Made by a program: the position numbers and the translations under genes. Source: Actinokineospora auranticolor (GTDB taxonomy: Bacteria; Actinomycetota; Actinomycetes; Mycobacteriales; Pseudonocardiaceae). From it: a stretch of DNA of 64,000 nt. Below, piece after piece: positions 52,145 through 62,937 of the stretch (within the stretch, counting starts at the first letter, position 1; every line of letters begins with the position of its first letter). Under the pieces are notes generated by a model. That model was not told the DNA's origin. It did not search any database and saw only the letters and a list, made by a program, of their open reading frames with translations. Where the stretch lies: contig NZ_PTIX01000010.1 of assembly GCF_002934265.1 (NCBI RefSeq), positions 238,095 through 302,094 on the forward strand, in the 5' to 3' direction.

Positions 52145-52999
52145 GTGCCGCAGAAGAAGCAGCCTCCCACCGTCCGGCTACGCCGGTTGGCGGCCGAGCT
52201 GCGCCGCCTCCGCGCGCAGGCGGACCTGAGCTGGGAGGCCGTCCACGAGCGGACGGCGATCAACAAGACGACGCTGTACCGGATCGAGAAGGCCCAGGCC
52301 CGTCCGCAGAAGCGTACGTTGCTGACTCTGCTCAGCCTGTACGAGGCTCCCAAGGACGAGCACGACTACCTGGTGGACCTGCTCAAGGACGCGAGCAAGC
52401 AGGGCTGGCTCCAGCCGTACCATTCGGACTTGCCCGAGGAGTACACGGCCTACATCAGCTTCGAGAACGAGGCGGCCTGCGTCCGCAACTATGAGGCTTC
52501 GTTCATCCCCGGGTTGCTGCAAGGTGAGGACTACGCCCGCGCCGTGATCACAGGGGTCCTTCCAGGCGCGACCGACGAAGAGATCGAGAACCACGTCCGG
52601 GCTCGGATGGGTCGCCAAGCCGTACTCACCAAGGACAAGCCGCTCAAGTTTTGGGCTGTCATCGACGAAGCCGCACTCCACAGGGACGTCGGCGGTCCGG
52701 AAGTCATGCGGGCGCAGCTCCTGAGCCTGGTCAAGGCTGCCAAGGCACCGAACATCACCCTGCAGATCATCCCGTTCGGCGCTGGTGCCCACCCAGGCAT
52801 GTCCGGACAGTTCGTCCGGCTTGAGTTCGCCGACGCGATGGACACCGACCTCATCTACATCGAGAGCATGGCCGGTGAACTTTTTCTGGAGTCGGAAGCG
52901 GACATCAGCCGCTACCGCTCCATCTTCGACCACTTGGTGGCGATGGCGCTGAGTCCCAAGGAATCGGTGTCGCTGCTCATCGAGGAAGCCCAGGGCTAG
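52145..52999 (+). CDS. XRE regulator with DUF5753, partner of the DUF397 genes
   Basis: A 284-residue WhiJ-type regulator. The XRE domain (about 10-75) includes LRAQADLSWEAVHERTAINK and the recognition region TTLYRIEKAQARPQKRT. The DUF5753 part (about 100-280) includes SFIPGLLQGEDYARAVI and ITLQIIPFGAGAHPGMSG. In known systems the regulator represses until bound or modulated by its small DUF397 partner. Here four DUF397 genes follow in the same direction, the first 23 bp after this stop. The start is GTG at 52145. Confidence 0.92.
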   Translation: MPQKKQPPTVRLRRLAAELRRLRAQADLSWEAVHERTAINKTTLYRIEKAQARPQKRTLLTLLSLYEAPKDEHDYLVDLLKDASKQGWLQPYHSDLPEEYTAYISFENEAACVRNYEASFIPGLLQGEDYARAVITGVLPGATDEEIENHVRARMGRQAVLTKDKPLKFWAVIDEAALHRDVGGPEVMRAQLLSLVKAAKAPNITLQIIPFGAGAHPGMSGQFVRLEFADAMDTDLIYIESMAGELFLESEADISRYRSIFDHLVAMALSPKESVSLLIEEAQG

Positions 53000-53022
53000 G
53001 CCGAGAAGAAGGATAGGACACT

Positions 53023-53220
53023 GTGGAAAAGATCGACACCTCGACATTGAACTGGGTCAAGAGCAGCTTCTCCGGCAGCGGCCAGTGCTGCGAGGCAGCA
53101 CACCTCAACAACGGCACCGCCTTCCGCGACTCCAAAAACCCCAACGGCGGCACCGTCATCTTCACCCACGGCAACTGGAAGACCTTCATCAACGGAGTCA
53201 AGCTCGACAAGTTCAACTGA
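53023..53220 (+). CDS. DUF397 protein, copy 1
   Basis: A 65-residue protein with the DUF397 signature: LNWVKSSFSGSGQCCEAAH, then the FRDSKNP motif, a TVIFTHGNWKTFI strand and a short tail. DUF397 proteins work with adjacent XRE-DUF5753 regulators. The GTG start follows AAGGATAGGA. It is the first and most diverged of the leading three copies, lacking the GTTQLNWI start of copies 2 and 3. Confidence 0.92.
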   Translation: MEKIDTSTLNWVKSSFSGSGQCCEAAHLNNGTAFRDSKNPNGGTVIFTHGNWKTFINGVKLDKFN

Positions 53221-53233
53221 CCAGGAGGCGCAG

Positions 53234-53428
53234 ATGGGCACCACCCAGCTCAACTGGATCAAAAGCAGCTACTCCAGCGGCAACGGCCAGTGCTGCGAAG
53301 CAGCCCACCTCGCCAACGGCGGCACCGCCCTCCGGGACTCCAAAAACCCCGGAGGCGGCACCATCGCCTTCACCCGCGGCGAGTGGAAGACCTTCATCAA
53401 CGGAGTCAAGCTCGACAAGTTCAACTGA
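53234..53428 (+). CDS. DUF397 protein, copy 2
   Basis: A 64-residue DUF397 protein (GTTQLNWIKSSYSSGNGQCC; DSKNPGGGT; GEWKTFI). Its C-terminal INGVKLDKFN equals that of copy 1, and its N-terminal half is nearly identical to copy 3, down to the DNA. AGGAGG is 5 nt before the ATG. It lies 13 bp after copy 1, in the same operon. Confidence 0.92.
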   Translation: MGTTQLNWIKSSYSSGNGQCCEAAHLANGGTALRDSKNPGGGTIAFTRGEWKTFINGVKLDKFN

Positions 53429-53441
53429 CCAGGAGGCGCAG

Positions 53442-53627
53442 ATGGGCACCACCCAGCTCAACTGGATCAAAAGCAGCTTCTCCAGCGCCAACGGCCAGTG
53501 CTGCGAAGCAGCCCACCTCGCCAACGGCGGCACCGCCCTCCGGGACTCCAAAAACCCCGGAGGCGGCGCCGTCACCTTCACCCGCAACGAATGGCGGGCC
53601 TTCCTCAACGGCGTCAAGCTCACCTGA
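53442..53627 (+). CDS. DUF397 protein, copy 3
   Basis: A 61-residue DUF397 protein. Residues 1-40 match copy 2 except for two positions (SYSSGN to SFSSAN). The C-terminal part diverges (VTFTRNEWRAFLNGVKLT) and is three residues shorter. It has the same AGGAGGCGCAG leader as copy 2. It arose with copy 2 by a 208-bp tandem duplication. Confidence 0.9.
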   Translation: MGTTQLNWIKSSFSSANGQCCEAAHLANGGTALRDSKNPGGGAVTFTRNEWRAFLNGVKLT

Positions 53628-53641
53628 CCAGGAGGCAAAGC

Positions 53642-53827
53642 ATGGACATCCCCAAGCTCCACTGGATCAAGAGCAGCTTCTCCAGCGGCAACGGCGCGTG
53701 CTGCGAAGCGGCCCACCACAGGACCGGCACCGCCTTCCGCGACTCCAAGAACCCCGCCGGCGGCACCCTCCACTTCGCCCGTGGCGAGTGGCGGACCTTC
53801 CTCAGCGCCGTCAAGCACGGCCGGTGA
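53642..53827 (+). CDS. DUF397 protein, copy 4
   Basis: A 61-residue DUF397 protein (DIPKLHWIKSSFSSGNGACC; TAFRDSKNPAGG; GEWRTFLSAVKHGR). It is more diverged than copies 2 and 3, with a loop deletion (HHRTGTAF in place of HLANGGTAL). AGGAGG lies 8 nt before the ATG. A terminator follows at 53836, so this ends the operon. Confidence 0.9.
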   Translation: MDIPKLHWIKSSFSSGNGACCEAAHHRTGTAFRDSKNPAGGTLHFARGEWRTFLSAVKHGR

Positions 53828-53835
53828 ACCCGGGA

Positions 53836-53873
53836 GAAGCCCGTCCTCGAAGCTCCACCCGAGGACGGGCTTC
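53836..53873. terminator. Bidirectional intrinsic terminator
   Basis: A perfect 14-bp stem (gaagcccgtcctcg and its complement) with a 10-nt loop lies between the fourth DUF397 gene and the convergent gene ending at 53881. Confidence 0.85.
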
Positions 53874-53880
53874 CTCGTCC

Positions 53881-54792
53881 CTACTCCCCCACCGTCGCCT
53901 CCGCTGACGGCCTGGCACCCAGGTCCTCCAGCTTGTACCCCGTCGGATGCGACTTCATCTCCCCACCCGGCGTGAACGACGACTCCGCGCGCGGCGACAT
54001 CGTCGCCACCACGCGAGCCCGCAAACGCAATCCCCGGCGCACCGCGAACGCCGCCAGCCGAGGCGGCGTCGCCACCCCCAGAGCCCGCCGCATCGGGGGG
54101 TCCATCAGGGACGGCAGCATCTGCCGGGCCAGCGGCGCCGCCCAGCTCGGGAACCGGTCCACGATCAACTGACTCGACGCCCCGATCAAGCGCGCGGCCG
54201 CGGGCGTCGGCGCGAAGTGCTCGGCCTCGTACGCGTCGAACCAATCCTCGAACTCCGCCAGGCTCCCCGGGATCTCCTTGATCGCCATGTGCTCCCCCAC
54301 CTCCCGCCAGAAGTGGTAGGCCGCCTCGCGCTCCGCCGGGTCCAGCGGTCGCCACCCGTACCGCTCGATGTGCCGCAGCGGCACGATCAGCAGCGACCCC
54401 AACACATACACGTAATCGTCGTTGGAGATCTCCCACCGGCGGTGCATCTTGTTCATGGACCGCAGCACGTGCCGGGCACGCGGATCGTCCAACCCGTGCT
54501 CGACCATCTCCGCGATCATCAGCCCCGTGTCCTCCGCGCGCGCCACCGGGTCCGCGACGATGTGACCGGTCCGCCCCAGCAGCCCGCCGATGCTCGGCAC
54601 CCCGTACGTCCGGAAGAACGCCAGCTGCAACGACACCTGCCACTCGAACGGGAACTCGAACAGCGTCGTCAGCCGGTGGATGGCCGCGTTGTCCGCCACC
54701 GGGTCCAGCCCCCGGATCGTCGCCAGGTGGGTCAACCGGGACTCGTCCAGCCGCCCCAGGAAACGGCTGCCGGTACGGACAACGCGACGCAT
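53881..54792 (-). CDS. DUF2236 / MpaB-type oxygenase-like protein
   Basis: A 303-residue protein of the DUF2236 (MpaB, latex-clearing-protein-related) family. Members whose function is known are haem oxygenases; most are uncharacterised. Features are the N-terminal LIVPLRHIERYGWRPLDPAE and AAYHFWREVGEHMAIKEIPG helices and the NKMHRRWEISNDDYVYVLGS segment. There is no signal peptide. ATG at 54792 has CGGAG 7 nt upstream; an in-frame GTG at 54813 would instead overlap the upstream stop by 4 bp. It is the last gene of the XRE-ImmA-MAB_1171c operon. Confidence 0.82.
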   Translation of the reverse strand: MRRVVRTGSRFLGRLDESRLTHLATIRGLDPVADNAAIHRLTTLFEFPFEWQVSLQLAFFRTYGVPSIGGLLGRTGHIVADPVARAEDTGLMIAEMVEHGLDDPRARHVLRSMNKMHRRWEISNDDYVYVLGSLLIVPLRHIERYGWRPLDPAEREAAYHFWREVGEHMAIKEIPGSLAEFEDWFDAYEAEHFAPTPAAARLIGASSQLIVDRFPSWAAPLARQMLPSLMDPPMRRALGVATPPRLAAFAVRRGLRLRARVVATMSPRAESSFTPGGEMKSHPTGYKLEDLGARPSAEATVGE

Positions 54793-54809
54793 CAACGGAC
54801 TCCGGGTTC

Positions 54810-56042
54810 TCACAGGTGGGCGCGGTGCGGGGCGAGCAGCGGGGACCGGCTGAACGCGCGGGCCGCCGCGCGCCAGCGGACCAGGTCGCTCGACAGGTCG
54901 GGGGCGAGGTCCGCCGAGGTGGCGACGAGGTCGGACGTCGCGTCCGTGGATTCCGCGCGGCTGTGCGCGGGCAGCCCGAACGCGAACACCGCCGCGTCCA
55001 GCACCGCCACGACCGCGCCGTCGTCGAGCCCGCGGCCGCGCGCGTCGGCTTCCAGGTCCCGCAACCGGTCCTCCGGCACCAGCGGCCGCAACGTCCGATA
55101 AGCATCCCAGATGTCGATCACGCCGCGGTACAACAACTTCGCCGGGTTGACCACCGGCACCCACTCCCGCAACGACGACAACCCGGAAGCCCGCCGGTGC
55201 TCGGGCATGTGCCGCCGCACCTCAGTCCACAGTGGACGCAACGCGCGCACTCCAATCGCCGCCCGCTGCCACTCGGCGACCGCGCGGGCGGGGGTGGTCA
55301 ACGCCGTCGACTTGATCGTGGCCATCGACACCCCGGCCAGGCACAGCGCACACGCGAGCGGCGCGGCGACGTTGCCGATCATCGCCTCCGGCCACGGCGG
55401 CACCACCCCGCACAGCAGCGCGATCTGGAAAACCAGTTTGTTCGCGCAGTACAGCAGCCCCACCGCGTCCCCGGCGGTGTTGAGCCGCAACGCGAGCCGC
55501 AGCCGCGGCAACACCCCCGCCTTGCCGGACCACCGAATCGACAGCCGCGCGATCTCGGCGAGCGCAAGCCCCAGGTAGAGGCTGTACGCGATGAACGCCC
55601 ACGCCGCGACCGGATCCCCCGCCCCACCGGCCTCCGTCCGCCCGGCAGGCCCGTACACGAAGTCCGGCGCACCGGGCGCGAGGTGGAACAGCACCAGGAT
55701 CACCGCGATAGTGACAATCGGCAGGATCGCCCGCCGCGCGGTCCCCCGCGCGGCCTCATCGCGATCACCGGTGAAGGAGTACAGAAAGAAGGTCTGAACC
55801 AACCAAGCCGCAAGAATCACCAGCGTGTGCTGCGTCGGCCAACTCAGGTTGAACCCGGCGATCCCATCGAGCCACCGCCGCGGTGGACCGAGTTGCAGGG
55901 TCAACGCCAACGCCAACGCCACACACGCCAACGCGTTCGCCCGCCGCGCCGGCCGATCAGCCGTGCGAACATGCCGACGAACACGACTCATCACCGCGAG
56001 CAACGCCACAACCAGCGCCAAGACGGACAGCGCCGTATACAT
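54810..56042 (-). CDS. MAB_1171c-type membrane protein with DUF6545 C-terminus
   Basis: A 410-residue membrane protein: about seven hydrophobic helices in residues 1-250, then a soluble C-terminal domain (about 255-410, beginning WQRAAIGVRALRPLWTEVRR). This is the arrangement of the MAB_1171c family putative transporters, common in actinomycetes next to XRE and ImmA genes. The function has not been established to my knowledge. The start is GTG 56045 or ATG 56042. It is separated from the ImmA gene by 390 bp filled with decayed repeats, and followed closely by the DUF2236 gene. Confidence 0.82.
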   Translation of the reverse strand: MYTALSVLALVVALLAVMSRVRRHVRTADRPARRANALACVALALALTLQLGPPRRWLDGIAGFNLSWPTQHTLVILAAWLVQTFFLYSFTGDRDEAARGTARRAILPIVTIAVILVLFHLAPGAPDFVYGPAGRTEAGGAGDPVAAWAFIAYSLYLGLALAEIARLSIRWSGKAGVLPRLRLALRLNTAGDAVGLLYCANKLVFQIALLCGVVPPWPEAMIGNVAAPLACALCLAGVSMATIKSTALTTPARAVAEWQRAAIGVRALRPLWTEVRRHMPEHRRASGLSSLREWVPVVNPAKLLYRGVIDIWDAYRTLRPLVPEDRLRDLEADARGRGLDDGAVVAVLDAAVFAFGLPAHSRAESTDATSDLVATSADLAPDLSSDLVRWRAAARAFSRSPLLAPHRAHL

Positions 56043-56540
56043 CACGACACCCCCGGTTCCGCACCGAAGCGCCGACGCACCACCAAGCCCCCGCGCCCCA
56101 ACAACAACGACGGCTCCACCACACCGAAGGCGCTAAGGCACGTCATCACCGTGCACATCACAACGCCCCCGGCACCGAACACCAGGGCGAAACGCCGAAA
56201 CACCCCCAGGCTCTCGGGTCCCAGCCGTCGCAGCGGCTCCACCACACCGGAAGCTCCGCGGCGCCCCATCACCACCAGCACCGTGTACCTCACGACAACC
56301 CCACCGTGGCATCGAACGCCACGAGCAAGCGCCGAGACACCTTCGAGCCCGCAGGCCGCGACCACCCGACCCCGGAGGTGCCGCGGCACCCCACCACCGC
56401 GAACAGCCCCCGGGCCGACACCACCCCGCGAGTCACGACGGCCCCAGCTCCGCGCCAAACGCAGCGGCGAGGCGCCGAAGCACCTCAAGCTCCTCAGGGT
56501 CAAGACGCGGCGGCGGCTCCACCACACCGGAAGCGCAGTA
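56033..56540 (-). repeat. Array of four degenerate repeats of a gene-end/gene-start junction
   Basis: Four diverged units begin near 56033, 56150, 56279 and 56425 on the plus strand, spaced roughly 117, 129 and 146 bp. Read on the minus strand, each resembles the 3' end of the ImmA gene (SGVVEPPPRLDPEELEVLRR and onward) followed by a start resembling the MAB_1171c gene (GTGATGTAYACGG). Two inner copies still encode recognisable peptides, ASGVVEPLRRLGPESLGVFR and FGVVEPSLLLGRGGLVVRRR. The first and last units overlap the real gene start and end. This fills the 390-bp gap; no other gene is seen in it. Confidence 0.65.
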
Positions 56541-57053
56541 GCGGAAGAACAGCTCCTCCGCCGCGATCTCCGCCTCCCGTTCCTGCCGAGCCGCGGCCTC
56601 ATCCGGCGGCGCCGCCGTATCTCCCCGACAACGCCCACCAAGCACCGCGCGGCGCACCATCACCGGGTCGAGGTCCGGCATCGATGCCAGCAGCACGGTC
56701 CACTGCGCCGCGTCCAGCCCACCGCTAACACCGTGGTCAAGCAGCATGTGGCCGAGCTCGTGCAGGATCGAGTGCTGGGCGAGCAGCGGCGCGGTCCCAT
56801 CGTCGTAGAGGATGAAGTCGCGCTTGCGGGTGCCGACCCACAGCCCGGTGAACGACGGCCGCTGCCCCGCGGGCAACACCCGCCCCATCGGCACCAGCCG
56901 CAGCGGTTTGCCCCGGTGGCGGGCCACGGCGGCGCAGAACCGGTGGACGTCGAACGGCCCGTCGACCCGTTTGTCCGCCTCGATCGCGGACAGGATCGGC
57001 CGCAACCGCGCCAGCACGTCCCGGCGCAGCGCCCGCCCCCCACCGGATTTCAC
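56433..57053 (-). CDS. ImmA/IrrE-family metallopeptidase
   Basis: A 206-residue zinc metallopeptidase-like protein. The HExxH motif is in HSILHELGHMLLDH (His98, Glu99, His102), with a preceding strand RDFILYDDGTAPLLAQ. In phage and mobile-element systems ImmA cleaves its cognate XRE repressor. The gene directly upstream is an XRE regulator, and the GTG start overlaps that gene's stop (GTGA), so the pair is coupled. A C-terminal tail (VVEPPPRLDPEELEVLRRLA) is the sequence copied in the downstream repeat array. Confidence 0.88.
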   Translation of the reverse strand: MKSGGGRALRRDVLARLRPILSAIEADKRVDGPFDVHRFCAAVARHRGKPLRLVPMGRVLPAGQRPSFTGLWVGTRKRDFILYDDGTAPLLAQHSILHELGHMLLDHGVSGGLDAAQWTVLLASMPDLDPVMVRRAVLGGRCRGDTAAPPDEAAARQEREAEIAAEELFFRYCASGVVEPPPRLDPEELEVLRRLAAAFGAELGPS

Positions 57054-58018
57054 CGTGGCTCGTCTCCCCCGTCCTCGTCGTCGAGCGCGTCCTCGCGCAG
57101 CAGCGCGGCCACGACCTCCCCGACCATCCGCCGGGTGCGCGGGCTGGCGTCGTTGAGCGCCCGGGCCAGCGCGACCACGTCGGGGCCGACTCCCACCAAG
57201 GTTGCCAGGGTATTCAACTGGGTGGTCAGGGGGCGGTAGTCCTCAGGGTCGCCGAGCAGGTACCTGGCGGGCACGGAGAAGAAGCCCGCGACGGCGCGCA
57301 GCACGTTGATGCCCACGTCGTGCGCGCTGCCGTCGCGCAGCGAGCGGATCTCCTCGGCCGTCGAGCCGACGGCGGCGGCGACCTCGGCGTCGGTGTACTC
57401 GTGTCCGTTCTCGGCGCGGAAGACGGTGAACAGCCGGTTCAGCCGGACGTCCAGGGATTCCTCGACGGGCCCGAGCGCCTCCAACGCCTCCGCGCGCGAG
57501 CGCTCCCGGTGGCGGCGCCACTCGGCCAGGTGGTCGGCGAGGGTGCGACCGGGCTGCACGTCCTCGACGAGGAAAGCCAGCGGCACCTCGAAGATCCGCG
57601 CGATGCCCTGCAACACGTGCAACGACGGGTTGTCGCGCTGACCGGCGCGCAGGAACCCGAGGTAGATCCGGGTGCAGCCGCTGACGTTGCGGTCCTTGAG
57701 CGCGCGCTCGAACTCGGCGTTGCTCCAGGAGCGCCACTCGCGCGGCAGGTCCGGGTCGCCCGCGGCGCGGCAGGCCGCCGCCTGCTCCTTGTCCGTGACC
57801 GGGCGCCGGACCGTGGTGAACAGGAAGTCCAGCCGCGCGGCGAGCGGGTATCCGCCGCTTTCGGACCGACCCCCATCGAAGTGCCGGTCGGCGCCGAACG
57901 CCCCTTGACCACCATTGAACTGTTGGCAGCCACCGAACTCGTGCTGACCACCGTCGGAGTTCCGGTCACCACCGAACCGGCCGTGACCTACCTGCGCTAT
58001 CGGCTCGTCGCCCGCCAT
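57050..58018 (-). CDS. Regulator with two XRE-like domains
   Basis: A 322-residue putative repressor. After an N-terminal Gly/Asp-rich low-complexity stretch (1-55) come two similar units. The first is LDFLFTTVRRPVTDKEQAAA to IARIFEVPLAFLVED (about 63-160). The second is LNRLFTVFRAENGHEYTDAE to VAGFFSVPARYLLGD (about 185-260). Both follow the pattern of actinobacterial XRE domains ending in FxVPxxYLL. It is the first gene of the operon XRE, ImmA, MAB_1171c, DUF2236, and is the likely substrate or partner of the ImmA peptidase. Confidence 0.85.
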   Translation of the reverse strand: MAGDEPIAQVGHGRFGGDRNSDGGQHEFGGCQQFNGGQGAFGADRHFDGGRSESGGYPLAARLDFLFTTVRRPVTDKEQAAACRAAGDPDLPREWRSWSNAEFERALKDRNVSGCTRIYLGFLRAGQRDNPSLHVLQGIARIFEVPLAFLVEDVQPGRTLADHLAEWRRHRERSRAEALEALGPVEESLDVRLNRLFTVFRAENGHEYTDAEVAAAVGSTAEEIRSLRDGSAHDVGINVLRAVAGFFSVPARYLLGDPEDYRPLTTQLNTLATLVGVGPDVVALARALNDASPRTRRMVGEVVAALLREDALDDEDGGDEPR

Positions 58019-58470
58019 GCTCGAACCCCAGAGTCCATCACCCGCCAGAGGGGTGTAACTGATCGCGTGCCGACATTAACCCACCTTTACCGCCGCCGGC
58101 GTACGCGATCGCCGCACCACTCGAATGCAGCAGTGTTTGATCACACTGCGTAGCAAGTTGATCTATCCGAGTGAAAGGTGCCTGCAACCGGCCTGGGTCA
58201 AGGGAAACCGACCTAGCCTCTGAGTGGAAGAAAGGCACAATCTCAGTTACACGTCGCTGAGAGTCAGCGGTTCGGGTCGGGGGGCACGAGATGCGGCTTG
58301 GGGGAGTTCGCGGATCCGGGGGAGGACGGCGTCGGCCACGCTGGGGGTGCGGCCGACGCCGCCGGCCCCGCGCCGGGGCACGGGGTGAGGAACCCGACGG
58401 GGTAGGAGATCTCCTACAGCTCGCGGTCGCCGCACATGGCCTGCCTCCGATCACCCTGGGGAGAAGTGGA
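58019..58470. promoter_or_regulatory. Divergent promoter region and structured leader of the diguanylate cyclase gene
   Basis: A 452-bp gap without a convincing gene. The half nearest the cyclase holds several inverted repeats. These are CGCTGA, 3 nt, TCAGCG (58255-58269); a perfect 10-bp stem GGCGTCGGCC with a 13-nt loop (58328-58360); and a perfect 16-bp palindrome GTAGGAGATCTCCTAC (58402-58417). The palindrome ends 53 bp before the start codon and could be an operator, or an RNA hairpin whose CTCCT arm competes for the ribosome-binding site. No known riboswitch consensus, including c-di-GMP GEMM, was recognised. Confidence 0.45.
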
Positions 58471-59946
58471 ATGGCTGACGCCCTGACGACCTGGGGTCGC
58501 CGCGCACCGGCACGGCGGCCACCTCCACACCAGGTCGACGAGACCCCAACCGGTCGAACGCCCGCGGACACCCGCCCGGTGCCGCCTGACCGGACCAGTG
58601 TGGCGGGTCGGGACCGGTGGTGGAACCGCCGGGTGCCCGTGCGGGACTGGACCTTGTGGACACGCCCCGTCGCGGCGGTGGTGTGGCTGCTCGGACTGGA
58701 CACCGCTGTCGCGGTCTGGACGGTCGCGGCGGGTTGGGGTGAGCGGGTTTCCGGCTCGGACTGGGTGCGCTTCGGCACGCTGGCGGCCATCGCCGTGGCG
58801 TACCTGGCGCTGACCCGCCAGTGGGAGGAGCGCCGCAGACTGGCCGACAACCAGGGCGAACACGTCGACCAGACATCGGTTTTCGTGTTCAGCGCGGCGC
58901 TGCTGCTGCCGGTTTGGCTGCTCTTCGCCCTGATCGCCCTGCTCCGCCACCGCCGCTTCCTCATCGCACGCAAACCACCGCACTCGTTCCTGTTCACCAC
59001 GGCAGCCATCACCGCGGGCGCGCTGGGTGTGCACGCCGTCGCCGAGTCGACTCCGCTAGGGGAGCGCCTCACCGGGGCGCTGCCCGCCGTGCACGACGTG
59101 TTCGCCCTGGACTCGGCGCTGGCCATGATCGCGGCGATGGCGGTGTACTTCGTGGTGCAGGGCGCCTTGATCGGCGTCGCGCGTGGACTGATCAACCGGA
59201 CGTGGTCGCCGCGGGAACTGCTGGGCGAACCGTCGGCCAACGTCTACATCGTGTCCACACTGGTCCTCGCGGTGTGCCTGAGCGTGCTGCTCTCGGTCAG
59301 CGTGGTGCTGGGCGCCGCCATCCTCCTGGTCATCGCGCCCCTGGCCCGCATGCGGCACCAACTGGCCCAGGCCACCGCCGACCGCAAGCGACTCCTGCAC
59401 GACGCCCTCACCGACCCGCTGACCCGCCTCCCCAACCGCCGCGGCTTCGAACCCGCGGCCCAGCTGGCCCTCGTCGCGGACCAGGCGGCCCGCCGCCCCA
59501 CGGCGTTCCTGTACGTGGACGTGGACCGCTTCAAGGAGTGGAACACCCGCATCGGCCACGCGGGCGCGGACCAGTTGCTGGCGGCCATCGCGGCCGTCCT
59601 CCGCCACCAGATCCGCGGCGACGACCTCCCGTGCCGCTGGGGCGGGGAGGAATTGTGCGTGGTACTCCCAAATACCACGTTGCCACAAGCGATCGCCATC
59701 GCCGAGCGCATCCGCACCGGCGTCCGCGACCTGGACCTCACCATCACCCGACCCGCGGGCGGCACCAACATCCGCCTGGGCCACGAGGCCCCGCCCTGCA
59801 CGGTCTCCATCGGCGCCGCGGTCACCCCGACCTGGGACGCGACCCTGCCGGACCTGGCCGAACTGGCCGACGAGGCCCTGTCCACCGCCAAGGCGACAGG
59901 CCGCAACCGCGTCATCGCCGCGACTTCACCGGCTGAGATCCACTAA
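58471..59946 (+). CDS. Membrane-bound diguanylate cyclase (GGDEF)
   Basis: Makes the second messenger c-di-GMP from two GTP. The 491-residue protein has a basic N-terminal tail, about seven hydrophobic helices (about 65-300) forming a membrane sensor, and a GGDEF domain (about 320-480). The active-site motif is GGEEL in CRWGGEELCVVLP. An inhibitory I-site RxxD (RGDD) sits five residues before it, so product feedback is likely. DPLTRLPNRRGF and DVDRFKEWNTRIGHAGAD are canonical. There is no EAL domain. In actinomycetes c-di-GMP controls development through BldD. GGGGAGAAG precedes the ATG. Confidence 0.92.
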   Translation: MADALTTWGRRAPARRPPPHQVDETPTGRTPADTRPVPPDRTSVAGRDRWWNRRVPVRDWTLWTRPVAAVVWLLGLDTAVAVWTVAAGWGERVSGSDWVRFGTLAAIAVAYLALTRQWEERRRLADNQGEHVDQTSVFVFSAALLLPVWLLFALIALLRHRRFLIARKPPHSFLFTTAAITAGALGVHAVAESTPLGERLTGALPAVHDVFALDSALAMIAAMAVYFVVQGALIGVARGLINRTWSPRELLGEPSANVYIVSTLVLAVCLSVLLSVSVVLGAAILLVIAPLARMRHQLAQATADRKRLLHDALTDPLTRLPNRRGFEPAAQLALVADQAARRPTAFLYVDVDRFKEWNTRIGHAGADQLLAAIAAVLRHQIRGDDLPCRWGGEELCVVLPNTTLPQAIAIAERIRTGVRDLDLTITRPAGGTNIRLGHEAPPCTVSIGAAVTPTWDATLPDLAELADEALSTAKATGRNRVIAATSPAEIH

Positions 59947-60029
59947 CCCACCCCACCCCACCCCACCCAAGCCGCGCCCGCCCACCCGGCCCAGGCTGTC
60001 TCAAACCCCTGCACCCCCGCTGGAACAGA

Positions 60030-60061
60030 AGGGGCCCTCGCAGCACCCCGCGAGGGCCCCT
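60030..60061. terminator. Bidirectional intrinsic terminator
   Basis: A perfect 12-bp stem, aggggccctcgc and its complement, with an 8-nt loop lies between the convergent diguanylate cyclase and katG genes. Confidence 0.85.
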
Positions 60062-60074
60062 CCACCACACCCGA

Positions 60075-62757
<2,683 letters not shown>

Positions 62758-62830
62758 GCGGGCAGTCTTACGGGTTTTCTGGAATTAATCAAGTTAACAG
62801 TGGCTGACCACACGCCCCACGCTGCCGGCC
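62758..62830 (-). promoter_or_regulatory. furA-katG promoter region
   Basis: The sequence before furA contains an unusually AT-rich stretch around 62779-62801 (ggaattaatcaagttaac) in otherwise GC-rich DNA. It is the expected place for the furA promoter and FurA box, but an exact operator cannot be drawn by eye. Confidence 0.45.
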
Positions 62831-62937
62831 ACCCACCGCCCCGACACACCCGCGCACAGCACGCACCCGGCCACCCTCGTTCAAGATCATCTTAGCCCCA
62901 CCCCCACGCCCCGCCTCCTCCCGGTTATCCACAAGCA

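Larger units (their letters stand above)
53221..53636 (+). repeat. 208-bp tandem duplication of DUF397 genes
   Basis: Two consecutive 208-bp units (53221-53428 and 53429-53636) each begin CCAGGAGGCGCAGATGGGCA and carry one DUF397 gene with its ribosome-binding site. The first ~120 bp of each are almost identical, with divergence concentrated at the 3' end. This indicates a recent duplication or gene conversion. Confidence 0.85.

Noticed and set aside
53881..58018. Prophage or integrative element from the ImmA/XRE pair
   Set aside because: No integrase, excisionase, phage structural gene or attachment repeat is present nearby.
58202..58470. c-di-GMP riboswitch before the diguanylate cyclase
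   Set aside because: No GEMM-I or GEMM-II consensus elements were found; only generic stems and a palindrome.
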